A DNA stretch of 64,000 nt from Mastigias papua (GCA_964019165.1 OZ025273.1:1632501-1696500), one strand, 5' to 3'. Shown: positions 23,519 to 33,780, counted from the stretch's first letter. The notes: generated from the sequence alone by a model not told the origin. A program made the numbers and translations.

Positions 23519-24995
23519 CTTACTTTTTGGCCAAACATCGCTAATTTTCATCACTGTTCAATCTGCAATCAAAATCAATCACTGTCACTTTTTGTCATTT
23601 GTCGGCAAACTACCAATGTTATAGCCTTACTTTTTGGCCAAACGTCGCTCATTTTCATCACTTTTCAATAAGCAATCAAAATCAATCACTGTCACCTTTG
23701 GTCATTTGTCGGCAAACTACCAAGGCTATAGCCTTACTTTTTAGCCAAACATCGCTCATTTTCATCACTTTTCAATCTGCAATCAAAATCAATCACTCTC
23801 ACCTTTGGTCATTTCTCGGCAAAATACCAAGGTTATAGCCGTACTTTTTGGCCAACAATCGTTCATTTTCATCACTTTTCAATCTGCAATCAAAATCAAT
23901 CACTGTCACTTTTGGTCATTTCTCGGCAAAATACAAAGGTTATAGCCTTACTATTTGGCCAAACATCGCTCATTTTCATCACTTTTCAATCTTCAATCAA
24001 AATCAATCACTGTCACTTTTGGTCATTTGTCGGCAAAAATACCAAAGTTATTGCCTTACTATTTGGCCAAACATCGCTCATTTTCATCACTTTTCAATCT
24101 GCAATCAAAATCAATCAATTTCAACTTTTGGTCAGTTTACGGCAAACTACCAAGGCTATAGCCTTACTTTTTGGCCAAACATCGCTCATTTTCATCACTT
24201 TTCAATCTGCAATCATAATCAATCACTGTCACCTTTGGTCATGTGTCGGCAAAAATACCAAGGTTATAGCCTTACTTTTTCGCCAAAAATCGCTCATTTT
24301 CATCACTTTTCAATCTGCAATCACAGTAAATCAATTTCAATTTTGGTCATTTATCGGCAAAAATACCAAGGGTATAGCCTTACTTTTTTGCCAAACATCG
24401 CTCATTTTCATCACTTTTCAATCTGCAGTCACACTCAATCAATTTCAAATTTGGTCATTTTACGGCAAACTACCAAGGCTATAGCCTTACTTTTTGGCCA
24501 AACATCGCTCATTTTCATCACTTTTCAATCTGCAATCATAATCAATCACTGTCACCTTTGGTCATGTGTCGGCAAAAATACCAAGGTTATAGCCTTACTT
24601 TTTCGCCAAAAATCGCTCATTTTCATCACTTTTCAATCTGCAATCACAGTAAATCAATTTCAATTTTGGTCATTTATCGGCAAAAATACCAAGGGTATAG
24701 CCTTACTTTTTTGCCAAACATCGCTCATTTTCATCACTTTTCAATCTGCAGTCACACTCAATCAATTTCAAATTTGGTCATTTTACGGCAAAATACCAAG
24801 GCTCTAGCCTTACTATTTGGCCAAAAATCGCTCATTTTCATCACTTTTCAATCTGCAATCAAAATCAATCACTCTCACCTTTGGTCATTTCTCGGCAAAG
24901 TACCAAGGTTATAGCCTTACTATTTGGCCAAAAATCGCTCATTTTCATCACTTTTCAATCTGCAATCAAAATCAATCAATTTCAATTTTGGTCAT
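23519..24995 (+). repeat. 107-bp satellite block between the two LTR elements
   Basis: About 14 monomers in the same orientation as the main block. From its first base it matches the sequence from about 16272 onward, including the unusual TTTTCAATAAGCAATC monomer (16417 and 23664). Without element 1 the two regions form an about 1.94-kb tandem satellite duplication. Near its end a three-monomer block is itself doubled at an offset of 323 bp (about 24160-24480 and 24483-24803). Confidence 0.97.
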
Positions 24996-25158
24996 TGTAA
25001 TAAAGTGACATTGCATGAACTAAAACCCAGACTCTCTATGGGAATTATTACGTAATCGTTTATATACACAAGTTTTGTTGGCGAGAGAAAGCCGCATGGC
25101 CTAAGCATACTCGTTATTTGTTTTCCTGCGTGATCTATAATAAGACATCAAATTTACA
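24996..25158 (+). repeat. 5' LTR of element 2
   Basis: 163-bp direct repeat of 29171-29333. TATATA at 25061-25066 is a possible TATA box, and AATAAA at 24999-25004 is a possible polyadenylation signal. One substitution separates it from the 3' LTR. Confidence 0.96.
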
Positions 25159-25159
25159 T

Positions 25160-25176
25160 TGGCGACGAGGATACAC
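25160..25176 (+). promoter_or_regulatory. Primer-binding site of element 2
   Basis: TGGCGACGAGGATACAC begins one base after the 5' LTR and two bases before the gag-pol ATG. It resembles tRNA-Arg-type primer sites (TGGCGAC...), but the tRNA is not confirmed. The 5' untranslated leader is therefore extremely short. Confidence 0.7.
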
Positions 25177-25177
25177 A

Positions 25178-28100
25178 ATGGCACAGCTACCTCTACAACC
25201 TCTGCCTTCGTTTGATCCAGATACGGCTGTAGGTGCAAGTTTAGCAACACGCTGGAAAACGTGGCTCGATGATTTTGATACTTTCTTAGTAGCAAGCGGT
25301 ATATCCGATACAAAGCAACAGCGTGCACTTCTTTTGTATCAAGCTGGCCCACGTATCAGGGAGATTTTCAAACAAATACCTGACACTGGCGGTGCAGACG
25401 CTTTTGATACAGCTAAAGCAAAGCTCACAGAGTATTTTGAGCCCCAGAAGAACCGTCGATACGAAGTGTTTCGTTTCCGACAGGCCAAGCAAGAACAAGG
25501 GGAATCCTTAGACAAGTTTCACACTCGTCTTCGGTCACTTGCAGAAACATGTGAATTCGCTAATCCTGACTTTGCGATCGAGGAACAAATAATCATCGCA
25601 GGTACGTCTTCACGGATACGTAAAAACGCTCTTAAGGATCCTAACTACACGTTAAAGGACATGCTTCTCGATGGTCGTCGTTCTGAAACTAGCCAATATC
25701 AAGCTCGTGAAATCGAATCACAAGATGCCCCGACCGCGACAGCGCATCAAGTCAAAACTCAACCTCCAGCGGACAAAGTTAAAAAACAGAGCTGTGGTAA
25801 TTGTGGTGGTTCGTTTCCTCATAAAGGCCCATGCCCCGCTAAGGGAAAGGAGTGTCACAAATGTGGAAAGTTAAATCACTATGCTAGTGTGTGCCGAGGG
25901 GGAAAACCCCGCAAACGACAAAACAGAACAACAACAGAAATCAAACCACTTGAAGCTGACAATGAAAGTGATTCCAGTAAATCTGACGATTATCTATATT
26001 CGCTTGAAAACCGTTCACACAGTCGCAGAAAGGAAACACCCAAAGCAAAGGTTACAGTTGCTGGTCATACGTTTGCAATTACTGTTGACACGGGTGCAAG
26101 TATAAATGTCATGGATCAGGAGACGTTTTCAAAATTGAAAGGGATTTCATTGCACAAAACAAACGTGAAAGCCTACACATACAATGCGACCAAGCCAGTA
26201 AGGTTTCTCGGAAAATTCGATGCCCTCGTGGAAACACCCAGACGATACACGACATGCACGTTCTATGTCGTAAATAACCACAACAGTGGATGCCTATTAT
26301 CTTCGCAAACAGTTCAAGATTTAGGACTTGTTAGTTTTCATTTGAATGAAATCCAGAAGAAACTTTCAGCTACGACAAGCGACAAAGCAGTGCAAAAGAT
26401 TGTCAACAAGTATCCAGAAGTTTTCACCGGTATTGGAAAGCTCAAGGGTCATTCCCTGACATTAAACATAGATCCAGAGGTGATTCCCCAAGCGCAGCCT
26501 CAAAGGAGAATTCCATATCACATACGTGACAAAGTAGAAAAAGCGGTAAAAGATCTCGAAAATGACGGAATTATAGAACCAGTTCCTGACACCCAGCCAA
26601 CCCCTTGGATTTCTCCAATCGTAGCAGTTCCAAAAAAGGACGGGTCAGTTCGTATTTGTGTGGATATGCGAATGGCTAACATGGCCATCAAACGTGTAAG
26701 ACATTTGATTCCAACTGTCGAAGATATCAGCTATGAGCTAAATGGAGCCAAACTCTTCTCCAAACTTGACCTTTCTCAAGCATACCATCAGCTTGAGCTT
26801 GATGAGCAAAGTCGACATATAACAACCTTCAGCACTCATTTAGGCCTTTTCCGGTATACTCGTTTGAATTATGGCACGAATGCAGCTTCAGAGTTGTTCC
26901 AACATACCTTACAACAACACTTGCAGGGTATCAAAGGAGTTAAGAATATAGCTGATGATATTCTTGTGTTTGGTAGCACACGTGAAGATCATGACAGAGC
27001 ACTTGAAGCATGCCTAGAGAGATTGTCAGAAAAGGGTCTTGTCCTGAACAGTTCCAAATGCAGTTTTCTTCAAACAGAACTCTCCTTTTTTGGACAAATA
27101 TTTTCAGAAAAGGGCACACGACCAGACCCTAAGCGAGTGGAAGATCTCAGCAATGCTGCAGTGCCAACCAACATTCAAGAGGTGCGTAGTTTACTTGGCA
27201 TGGCCAACTATAGCGCCAAGTATATACCAAATTTTGCAACTATAACTAGCCCTCTGCGTGAGCTGACAACGAAAAATGCATATTTTCAATGGGGAAAAAT
27301 TCATCAGAACGCCTTCAACAAATTGAAAGCAGCCCTCACAACTGCTCCAGTGATGTCGTATTTTGACAAGTCAAAAGATACCATACTCACTGTCGATGCA
27401 AGCCCAGTTGGAGTTTCTGGAATCTTGGCACAACAATCGAAAGATTCAGGAGATTATCGTGTTTTAGCCTATGCCAGTAGAGCTTTAACCTCAGTAGAAA
27501 AACGATATTCTCAAACTGAGAAAGAAGCTCTCAGTATTGTCTGGGCTGTTGAACACTTTCACCTATATTTGTTTGGTCATTCATTCACTTTGATAACGGA
27601 CCATAAGCCTCTAGAGACAATATATGGACACAATAAAGCCAAGACATCTGCCAGAATTGAACGTTGGATTCTTCGCCTACAACCATATGATTTCTCGGTT
27701 GTTTATAAATCAGGTGCATCAAACCCAGCTGATTACATGTCCAGGCATCCCACAAAAGCAAGCGTTTCAGCGCAAGAAGAGATCACAGAAGAATATGTTC
27801 AATTTCTCGCAATGAATGCCGTCCCTAAAGCTATGTCCATGGAGGAAATCCTCAAAGCATGTATTGATGATAGGGAAATGAAAGGTCTCAGAGCAGCAAT
27901 AAAGCTAAATCGCTGGGACATGGACACTGTCAAGCCATTTAAAAGTGTCAAAGATGAACTAACTATCGGTCCAAACAACATTATATTACGTGGAACACGA
28001 ATTGTTCTACCAGCTCCACTTAGACAAAGAGCTATCGACATTGCCCATGAGTCTCACCAAGGACTGTCAAAGACTAAAGCCTTGATGAGAGAGAAAGTCT

Positions 28101-29146
28101 GGTTTCCAGATATTGACAAGCTTACAAAAGATACACTTGATCGTTGCATTCCTTGCCAAGCTGTAGGACAACCAGCTCCCCCACAACCTCTGAAAATGTC
28201 GGAAATGCCCACTGGACCCTGGCAAAAGATTCACATTGATTTCTACGGACCTATGCCAACAGGTGAATATCTGTTAGTAATTGTTGATCGATATTCTCGT
28301 TTTCCAATTGTAGAAATAGTGAAATCAACCAAAGCAAAAACCATAATTCCAAAGTTAGATAAAACTTTTGCAGTTCATGGTTTACCCAATCAAATAACAA
28401 CAGATAATGGGCCCCCATTTAGCAGTGACGAATTTAAGAAATATCTGTCACTGTTGGACATTGATTACATCCCTGCAACTCCTCAATGGCCTCAAGGCAA
28501 TGCCGAAGTTGAGCGCTTTATGCAGCCCCTTGGCAGAGCTATTCAAACAGCACGAGCAGAAGGGAGGGTGTGGCAACAAGAGTTGTCTCGTTTTCTCTTG
28601 CAATACAGATTAACGCCACACTGCACCACCAAAGTTCCACCATCAGAACTTCTTTTCAATCGTACTATTCGTGGTAAATTGCCAACGTTACCAAGGAAAT
28701 CGATCGTTGATAGACATAGAGAAGCCTGCAATAATGACCAAAAGAAACAGCACTACAACAAAGAGTACAGTGATGTCAAAAGACGGGTCAAAGATAGCGA
28801 TATAGCAGTCGGAGATTTTGTATTGGTCAAACAGCAAAAGAAAAACAAGCTGACCACACGATTTGATACAAACCCGTATATTGTCGTTGAAAGGAAAGGA
28901 ACACAGGTAATTGCAGTAAATAAAGATCAACGTAAAGTCAAGCGCAACATATCACATTTCAAAAGAATACCAAAACCAGAAAACTGGGATACAGATTCTG
29001 ATGATGATGATGATTTGCCAAGTTATAATTCTGAACAAAGAGACCAAGGACATTCTTCACCAGCGATAGTGCGGAGATCAACAAGACAAAGAAATCCACC
29101 TGATAGATTCGGACGTGCAATACCTTCCAACATATTGCCAAGTTAA
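25178..29146 (+). CDS. gag-pol: Gag-Pol polyprotein, element 2
   Basis: A single frame of 1322 residues. Gag is followed by two zinc knuckles, C206-x2-C209-x5-H215-x3-C219 (atypical spacing) and C226-x2-C229-x4-H234-x4-C239. The protease has DTGA at 304-307. Reverse transcriptase has RICVDMRMAN (492-501), LDLSQAYHQL with D531, and IADD at 591-594 in place of the usual YxDD. RNase H has VDAS (D740), EKEAL (E783) and TDH (D808). Integrase has H957-x2-H960 and C990-x2-C993, then D1021, D1076 and E1112 with 35 residues between the last two. The C-terminus has NPY followed later by PPDRFG (1307-1312). I chose ATG 25178 because the upstream extension starts at TTG inside the LTR. Gag and Pol are made without frameshifting, so their ratio must be set another way. 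Confidence 0.97.
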   Translation: MAQLPLQPLPSFDPDTAVGASLATRWKTWLDDFDTFLVASGISDTKQQRALLLYQAGPRIREIFKQIPDTGGADAFDTAKAKLTEYFEPQKNRRYEVFRFRQAKQEQGESLDKFHTRLRSLAETCEFANPDFAIEEQIIIAGTSSRIRKNALKDPNYTLKDMLLDGRRSETSQYQAREIESQDAPTATAHQVKTQPPADKVKKQSCGNCGGSFPHKGPCPAKGKECHKCGKLNHYASVCRGGKPRKRQNRTTTEIKPLEADNESDSSKSDDYLYSLENRSHSRRKETPKAKVTVAGHTFAITVDTGASINVMDQETFSKLKGISLHKTNVKAYTYNATKPVRFLGKFDALVETPRRYTTCTFYVVNNHNSGCLLSSQTVQDLGLVSFHLNEIQKKLSATTSDKAVQKIVNKYPEVFTGIGKLKGHSLTLNIDPEVIPQAQPQRRIPYHIRDKVEKAVKDLENDGIIEPVPDTQPTPWISPIVAVPKKDGSVRICVDMRMANMAIKRVRHLIPTVEDISYELNGAKLFSKLDLSQAYHQLELDEQSRHITTFSTHLGLFRYTRLNYGTNAASELFQHTLQQHLQGIKGVKNIADDILVFGSTREDHDRALEACLERLSEKGLVLNSSKCSFLQTELSFFGQIFSEKGTRPDPKRVEDLSNAAVPTNIQEVRSLLGMANYSAKYIPNFATITSPLRELTTKNAYFQWGKIHQNAFNKLKAALTTAPVMSYFDKSKDTILTVDASPVGVSGILAQQSKDSGDYRVLAYASRALTSVEKRYSQTEKEALSIVWAVEHFHLYLFGHSFTLITDHKPLETIYGHNKAKTSARIERWILRLQPYDFSVVYKSGASNPADYMSRHPTKASVSAQEEITEEYVQFLAMNAVPKAMSMEEILKACIDDREMKGLRAAIKLNRWDMDTVKPFKSVKDELTIGPNNIILRGTRIVLPAPLRQRAIDIAHESHQGLSKTKALMREKVWFPDIDKLTKDTLDRCIPCQAVGQPAPPQPLKMSEMPTGPWQKIHIDFYGPMPTGEYLLVIVDRYSRFPIVEIVKSTKAKTIIPKLDKTFAVHGLPNQITTDNGPPFSSDEFKKYLSLLDIDYIPATPQWPQGNAEVERFMQPLGRAIQTARAEGRVWQQELSRFLLQYRLTPHCTTKVPPSELLFNRTIRGKLPTLPRKSIVDRHREACNNDQKKQHYNKEYSDVKRRVKDSDIAVGDFVLVKQQKKNKLTTRFDTNPYIVVERKGTQVIAVNKDQRKVKRNISHFKRIPKPENWDTDSDDDDDLPSYNSEQRDQGHSSPAIVRRSTRQRNPPDRFGRAIPSNILPS

Positions 29147-29153
29147 GGACGCT

Positions 29154-29170
29154 AAAAGAAAAGGGAGTGA
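29154..29170 (+). promoter_or_regulatory. Polypurine tract of element 2
   Basis: AAAAGAAAAGGGAGTGA abuts the 3' LTR and lies just after the gag-pol stop. Confidence 0.85.
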
Positions 29171-29333
29171 TGTAATAAAGTGACATTGCATGAACTAAAA
29201 CCCAGACTCTCTATGGGAATTATTACGTAATCGTTTATATACACAAGTTTTGTTGGCGAGAGAAAGCCGCATGGCCTAAGCATACTCGTTTTTTGTTTTC
29301 CTGCGTGATCTATAATAAGACATCAAATTTACA
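29171..29333 (+). repeat. 3' LTR of element 2
   Basis: 163-bp copy of the 5' LTR with one substitution (T29291). The following GTCAT is the right target duplication. AATAAA is at 29174-29179 and TATATA at 29236-29241. Confidence 0.96.
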
Positions 29334-29520
29334 GTCATTTTGTGGCAAAATAGCAAGGTTATAGCCTTACTTTTTGGCCAAAAATCGCTCATTCTTATCA
29401 CTTTTCAATCTGCAGTCACACTCAATCAATGTCATATTTGGTCATTTTACGGCAAAATACCAAGGTTATAGCCTTACTTTTTGGCCAACAATCGCTCATT
29501 GTCATTAATTTTCAATCTGC
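29334..29520 (+). repeat. Short satellite remnant right of element 2
   Basis: Fewer than two monomers, in the same orientation, ending abruptly after TTTTCAATCTGC where a non-LTR retrotransposon fragment begins. Confidence 0.93.
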
Positions 29521-30117
29521 TATCTATCTGAGAATAATACCTAGGCTATCTATATATGTACGTGTCATGTCCAACGACGTTCACGATCATAGTGCCCCGA
29601 AGTTCTCTGTCTTTCGTACTGTGTATTATCACAGTATCTGTCCATGACAGTCCCAATCTTCTTTTCAAACTAGCAACACATCCTTGTCTCTGCCTGCCAC
29701 GATCTCTCTTTCCATCAAACTTCCCCGTAGTGACCAAGTACTCTGAAGATTCTTTCCTGAAGATATGGCCAAAGAAGGACATTTGACGCTTTGTAATCAT
29801 CTTAATCAGACTTCTGCATGTCTCCACTTTTTCTAGCACTACCCCATTGCTTACTTTATCCATCCATGAGACTTTTAACATTCGCCTATAAAACCATAAT
29901 TCTAAAGATGCTAATTTCTCCTCCATATTCTTGCTAATACTCCAACCTTCACAGCCTAATGAAAGCACTGACCACACATAACACTTAAGTATTCTTTTCC
30001 TCGTATCTAATTTGATCTTTCTGTTTGCTAAAATATTCATTTGGTCCTTAAAAAAATTCTTTTCCATACGTATCCTTTATTTTATTTCTGTGTCACAACT
30101 ACCATTGCTTGTCAGAA
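29521..30117 (-). pseudogene. 5'-truncated non-LTR retrotransposon, RT C-terminal fragment
   Basis: The minus strand holds a 173-codon open frame (30067-29546) typical of the region after the catalytic core in RTE-like or endonuclease-reverse transcriptase LINE proteins. It has a KRILKCYVWSVLSLGCEGW segment followed by FYRRMLKVSW, and then FFGHIFRKES and a basic KRDRGRQRQG tract. The polymerase core and endonuclease are missing, so this is a dead-on-arrival 5' truncation. The 3' end carries a short GATA-like tail (AGATAGATA read on the minus strand). It interrupts the satellite, and monomers to its right are much more diverged than those to its left. The family call rests on motif memory; a protein search would settle it. 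Confidence 0.75.
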
Positions 30118-30480
30118 TACTATAAACTTACTTTTTGGCCAACCTTGGCTGAATTTCATCACTTTTCAATCTTCAATCAACATCAATCAACTTTATGGTC
30201 TGTTACGTTTGACCAGACTACAAAGCCTATACCCTTACAGTTTGACCAAATTTGGCTCGTTTTCATAAATTTTCAATCGTCCATCAACATCAATCAATTT
30301 TGCTTTCGTCCATTTTTTTGCAAAATATCAAGCCTATAGCCTTACCTATAATCCGAAATTTGCTCATTTTCATTTGCTCAAACATTTTCTGACCAATGTT
30401 GGCTCATTGCCATCATTTATTCAACCTTCGGGTAATGTACCAAGACTGTAGCCTTAACCTTTGATCAGATATCGCTCATT
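30118..30480 (+). repeat. Highly diverged satellite monomers
   Basis: About three to four monomers keep landmarks such as CTTACTTTTTGGCCAA, TTCATCACTTTTCAATC and CCTATAGCCTTAC but carry many substitutions and small indels. They sit inside the overall array, beside the LINE fragment, not only at its outer edge. Confidence 0.8.
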
Positions 30481-33400
30481 TTCATCACTTTTCAATCTGC
30501 AATCACAATCAATCAATTTCAATTTTGGTCATTTTTCGGCAAAACTACCAAGGTTATTGCCTTACGTTTTGGCCAAAAAGCGCTCATTTTCATCACTTTT
30601 CAATCTGCAATCACAGTAAATCAATGTCAATTTTGGTCATTTGTCGGCAAAAATAGCAAGGTTATAGCCGTACTTTTTGGCGAACAATCGCTCATTTTCA
30701 TCACCTTTCAATCTGCAATCAAAATCAATCAATTTCAAATTTGGTCATTTTACGGCAAAATACCAAGGTTATAGCCTTACTATTTGGCCAAAAATCGCTC
30801 ATATTCATCACTTTTCAATCTGCAATCAAAATCAATCACTGTCACTTTTGGTCATTTTTCGGCAAAACTACCAAGGTTATAGCCTTACTTTTTGGCCAAA
30901 AATCGCTCATTTTCATCACTTTTCAATCTGCAGTCACACTCAATCAATTTCAAATTTGGTCATTTTACAGCAAAATGCCAAGGATATAGCCTTACTATTT
31001 GGCCAAAAATCGCTCATTTTCATCACTTTTCAATCTGCAATCAAAATCAATTCCAATTTTTGTCATTTTTCGGCAACATACCAAGGTTATAGCCTTACTT
31101 TTTGGCCAAATATCGCTCATTTTCATCACTTTTCAATCTGAAATCAAAATCAATCAATTTCGAGTTTGGTCATTTTTCGGCAAAAATACCAAGGTTATAG
31201 CCATACGTTTTGTCCAAAAAGCGCTCATTGTCATCACTAGTCAATCTGCAATCAAAATCAATCAATTTCAATTTTGATCATTTGTCGCCAAAAATCCAAG
31301 GTTATAGCCTTACTTGTTGGCCATCAATCGCTCATTTTCATCACTTTTCAATCTGCAATCAAAGTCAATCAATTTCAATTTTGGTCATATGTCGGCAAAA
31401 ATACCAAGGTTATAGCCTTACTTATTGGCCAAACATCGCTCATTTTCATCACTTTTCAATCTGCAGTCATACTCAATCAATGTCAAATTTGGTCATTTTA
31501 CGTCAAAATACCAAGGCTATAGCCTTACTTTTTGCCAAAAATGCCTCATTTTCATCACTTTTCAATCTGCAATCAAAATCAATTAATGTCAATTTTGATC
31601 ATTTGTCGGCAAAATACCAAGGTTATAGCCTGACTTCTTGGCCAAACATCGCTCATTTTCATCACTTTTCAATCTGCAATCAAAATCAATCACTGTCACT
31701 GTTGGTCATGTTTCGGCAAAAATACCAAGTTTATAGCCTTACTTTTTGGCCAAAAAGCGCTCACTTTCATCACTTTTCAATCTGACATCAAAATCAATCA
31801 ATTTCAATTTTGGTCATTTCTTGGCAAAAATACAAAGGTTATAGCCTTACTTTTTGGCCAACAATCGCTCATTTTCATCACTTTTCAATCTGCAATCAAA
31901 ATCAATTTCAATTTTTGTCATTTGTCGGCAACATACCAAGGTTATAGCCTTACTTCTTGGCCAAACATCGCTCATTTTCATCACTTTTCAATCTGCAATC
32001 AAAATCAATCACTGTCACTGTTGGTCATGTTTCGGCAAAAATACCAAGTTTATAGCCTTACTTTTTGGCCAAAAAGCGCTCACTGTCATCACTTTTCAAT
32101 CTGACATCAAAATCAATCAATTTCAATTTTGGTCATTTCTTGGCAAAAATACCAAGGTTATAGCCTTACTTTTTGGCCAACAATCGCTCATTTTCATCAC
32201 TTTTCAATCTGCAATCAAAATCAATTTCAAGTTTTGTCATTTTTCGGCAACATACCAAGGTTATAGCCTTACTTTTTGGCCAAAAATCGCTCATTTTCAT
32301 CACTTTTCAATCTGAAATCAAAATCAATCAATTTCGAGTTTGGTCATTTTTCGGCAAAAATACCAAGGTTATAGCCATACGTTTTGTCCAAAAAGCGCTC
32401 ATTGTCATCACTAGTCAATCTGCAATCAAAATCAATCAATGTCAATTTTGATCATTTGTCGCCAAAAATCCAAGGTTATAGCCTTACTTGTTGGCCATCA
32501 ATCGCTCATTTTCATCACTTTTCAATCTGCAATCAAAGTCAATCAATTTCAATTTTGGTCATATGTCGGCAAAAATACCAAGGTTATAGCCTTACTTATT
32601 GGCCAAACATCGCTCATTTTCATCACTTTTCAATCTGCAGTCATACTCAATCAATGTCAAATTTGGTCATTTTACGTCAAAATACCAAGGCTATAGCCTT
32701 ACTTTTTGCCAAAAATGCCTCATTTTCATCACTTTTCAATCTGCAATCAAAATCAATTGATGTCAATTTTGATCATTTGTCGGCAAAATACCAAGGTTAT
32801 AGCCTGACTTCTTGGCCAAACATCGCTCATTTTCATCACTTTTCAATCTGCAATCAAAATCAATCACTGTCACTGTTGGTCATGTTTCGGCAAAAATACC
32901 AAGTTTATAGCCTTACTTTTTGGCCAAAAAGCGCTCACTTTCATCACTTTTCAATCTGAAATCAAAATCAATCAATTTCAATTTTGGTCATTTGTTGGCA
33001 AAATACCAAGGTTATAGCCTTACTTTTTGGCCAACAATCGCTCATTTTCATCACTTTTCAATCTGCAATCAAAATCAATTTCGATTTTGGTCATTGTTCG
33101 GCAAAATACCATGGTTATAGCCGTACTATTTGGCCAAAAATCGCTCATTTTCATCACTTTTCAATCTGAAATCAAAATCAATCAATTTCGAGTTTGGTCA
33201 TTTCTCGGCAAAAATACCAAGTTTATAGCCTTACTTTTTGGCCAAAAAGCGCTCACTTTCATCACTTTTTAATCTGAAATCAAAATCAATTAATTTCAAT
33301 TTTGGTCATTTGTTGGCAAAATACCAAGGTTATAGCCTTACTTTTTGGCCAACAATCGCTCATTGTCATCACTTTTCAATCTGCAATCAAAATCAATCAA

Positions 33401-33690
33401 TTTCAATTGTGGTCATTTTTCGGCAAAATACCAAGGTTATAGCCTTACTATTTGGCCAAAAATCGCTCATTTTCATCACTTTTCAATCTGAAATCAAAAT
33501 CAATCAATTTCGATTTTGGTGATTTGTCGGCAAACTACCAAGGTTATAGCCTTACTATTTGGCCAAAAGGCGCTCATTTTCATCACTTTTCAATCTCCAA
33601 TCAAAATCAATCAATTTCAAGGTTGGTCATTTGTCGGCAAAATGCCAAGGTTATAGCCTTACTTTTGACCAAAAATGCCTTATTTTTGTC
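30481..33690 (+). repeat. 107-bp satellite array, right block
   Basis: About 30 monomers in the same orientation as the main block. Many have block-specific variants such as GGCCAAAAAGCGCTCA, TGTCGGCAACATACC and shortened CAAAATCAATTTC units. A segment of about 760 bp (31041-31800) is repeated at 32215-32975 with an offset of 1174 bp, showing that local duplication also happened here. Confidence 0.97.
31041..32975 (+). repeat. 1174-bp offset satellite duplication
   Basis: Segments 31041-31800 and 32215-32975 match closely at a 1174-bp offset, sharing CATACGTTTTGTCCAAAAAG (31202 and 32376) and TTTTTGCCAAAAATGCCTC (31529 and 32703). Single-base differences are present, for example at 31062 and around 31269. 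Confidence 0.85.
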
Positions 33691-33780
33691 ACGTTGTAAT
33701 GTGGATTGGAAATCCTTACATTGTAGTTCTAGTCACGTTTTAGGAGAAGGTTAAGGCTGTAGCATTACGGTTTTGTCTTA
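33691..33780 (+). repeat. Degenerate right edge of the satellite array
   Basis: Decayed remains of a monomer are visible, for example AAGGCTGTAGCATTACGGTT against the usual AAGGCTATAGCCTTACTTTT. Beyond this point no satellite is recognisable. Confidence 0.6.

Larger units (their letters stand above)
24996..29333 (+). mobile_element. Full-length Ty3/gypsy LTR retrotransposon (element 2)
   Basis: A 4338-bp element with 163-bp LTRs that begin TGTAATAAAG and end TTTACA, flanked by a 5-bp duplication of GTCAT (24991-24995 and 29334-29338) within the satellite. One intact gag-pol frame lies between a primer-binding site and a polypurine tract. The LTRs differ at one base (A25116 in CGTTATTTG, T29291 in CGTTTTTTG), so insertion is recent. 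The NIADDILVFG reverse transcriptase motif and the H-E-S-H integrase start recall the mag/K02A2.6-like lineage of invertebrate Ty3/gypsy elements. That lineage call is from memory of family motifs, not from a search. Confidence 0.97.

Noticed and set aside
25118..25177. Start of element 2 Gag inside the 5' LTR
   Set aside because: It is a TTG inside the LTR, upstream of the primer-binding site. ATG 25178 is the plausible start.
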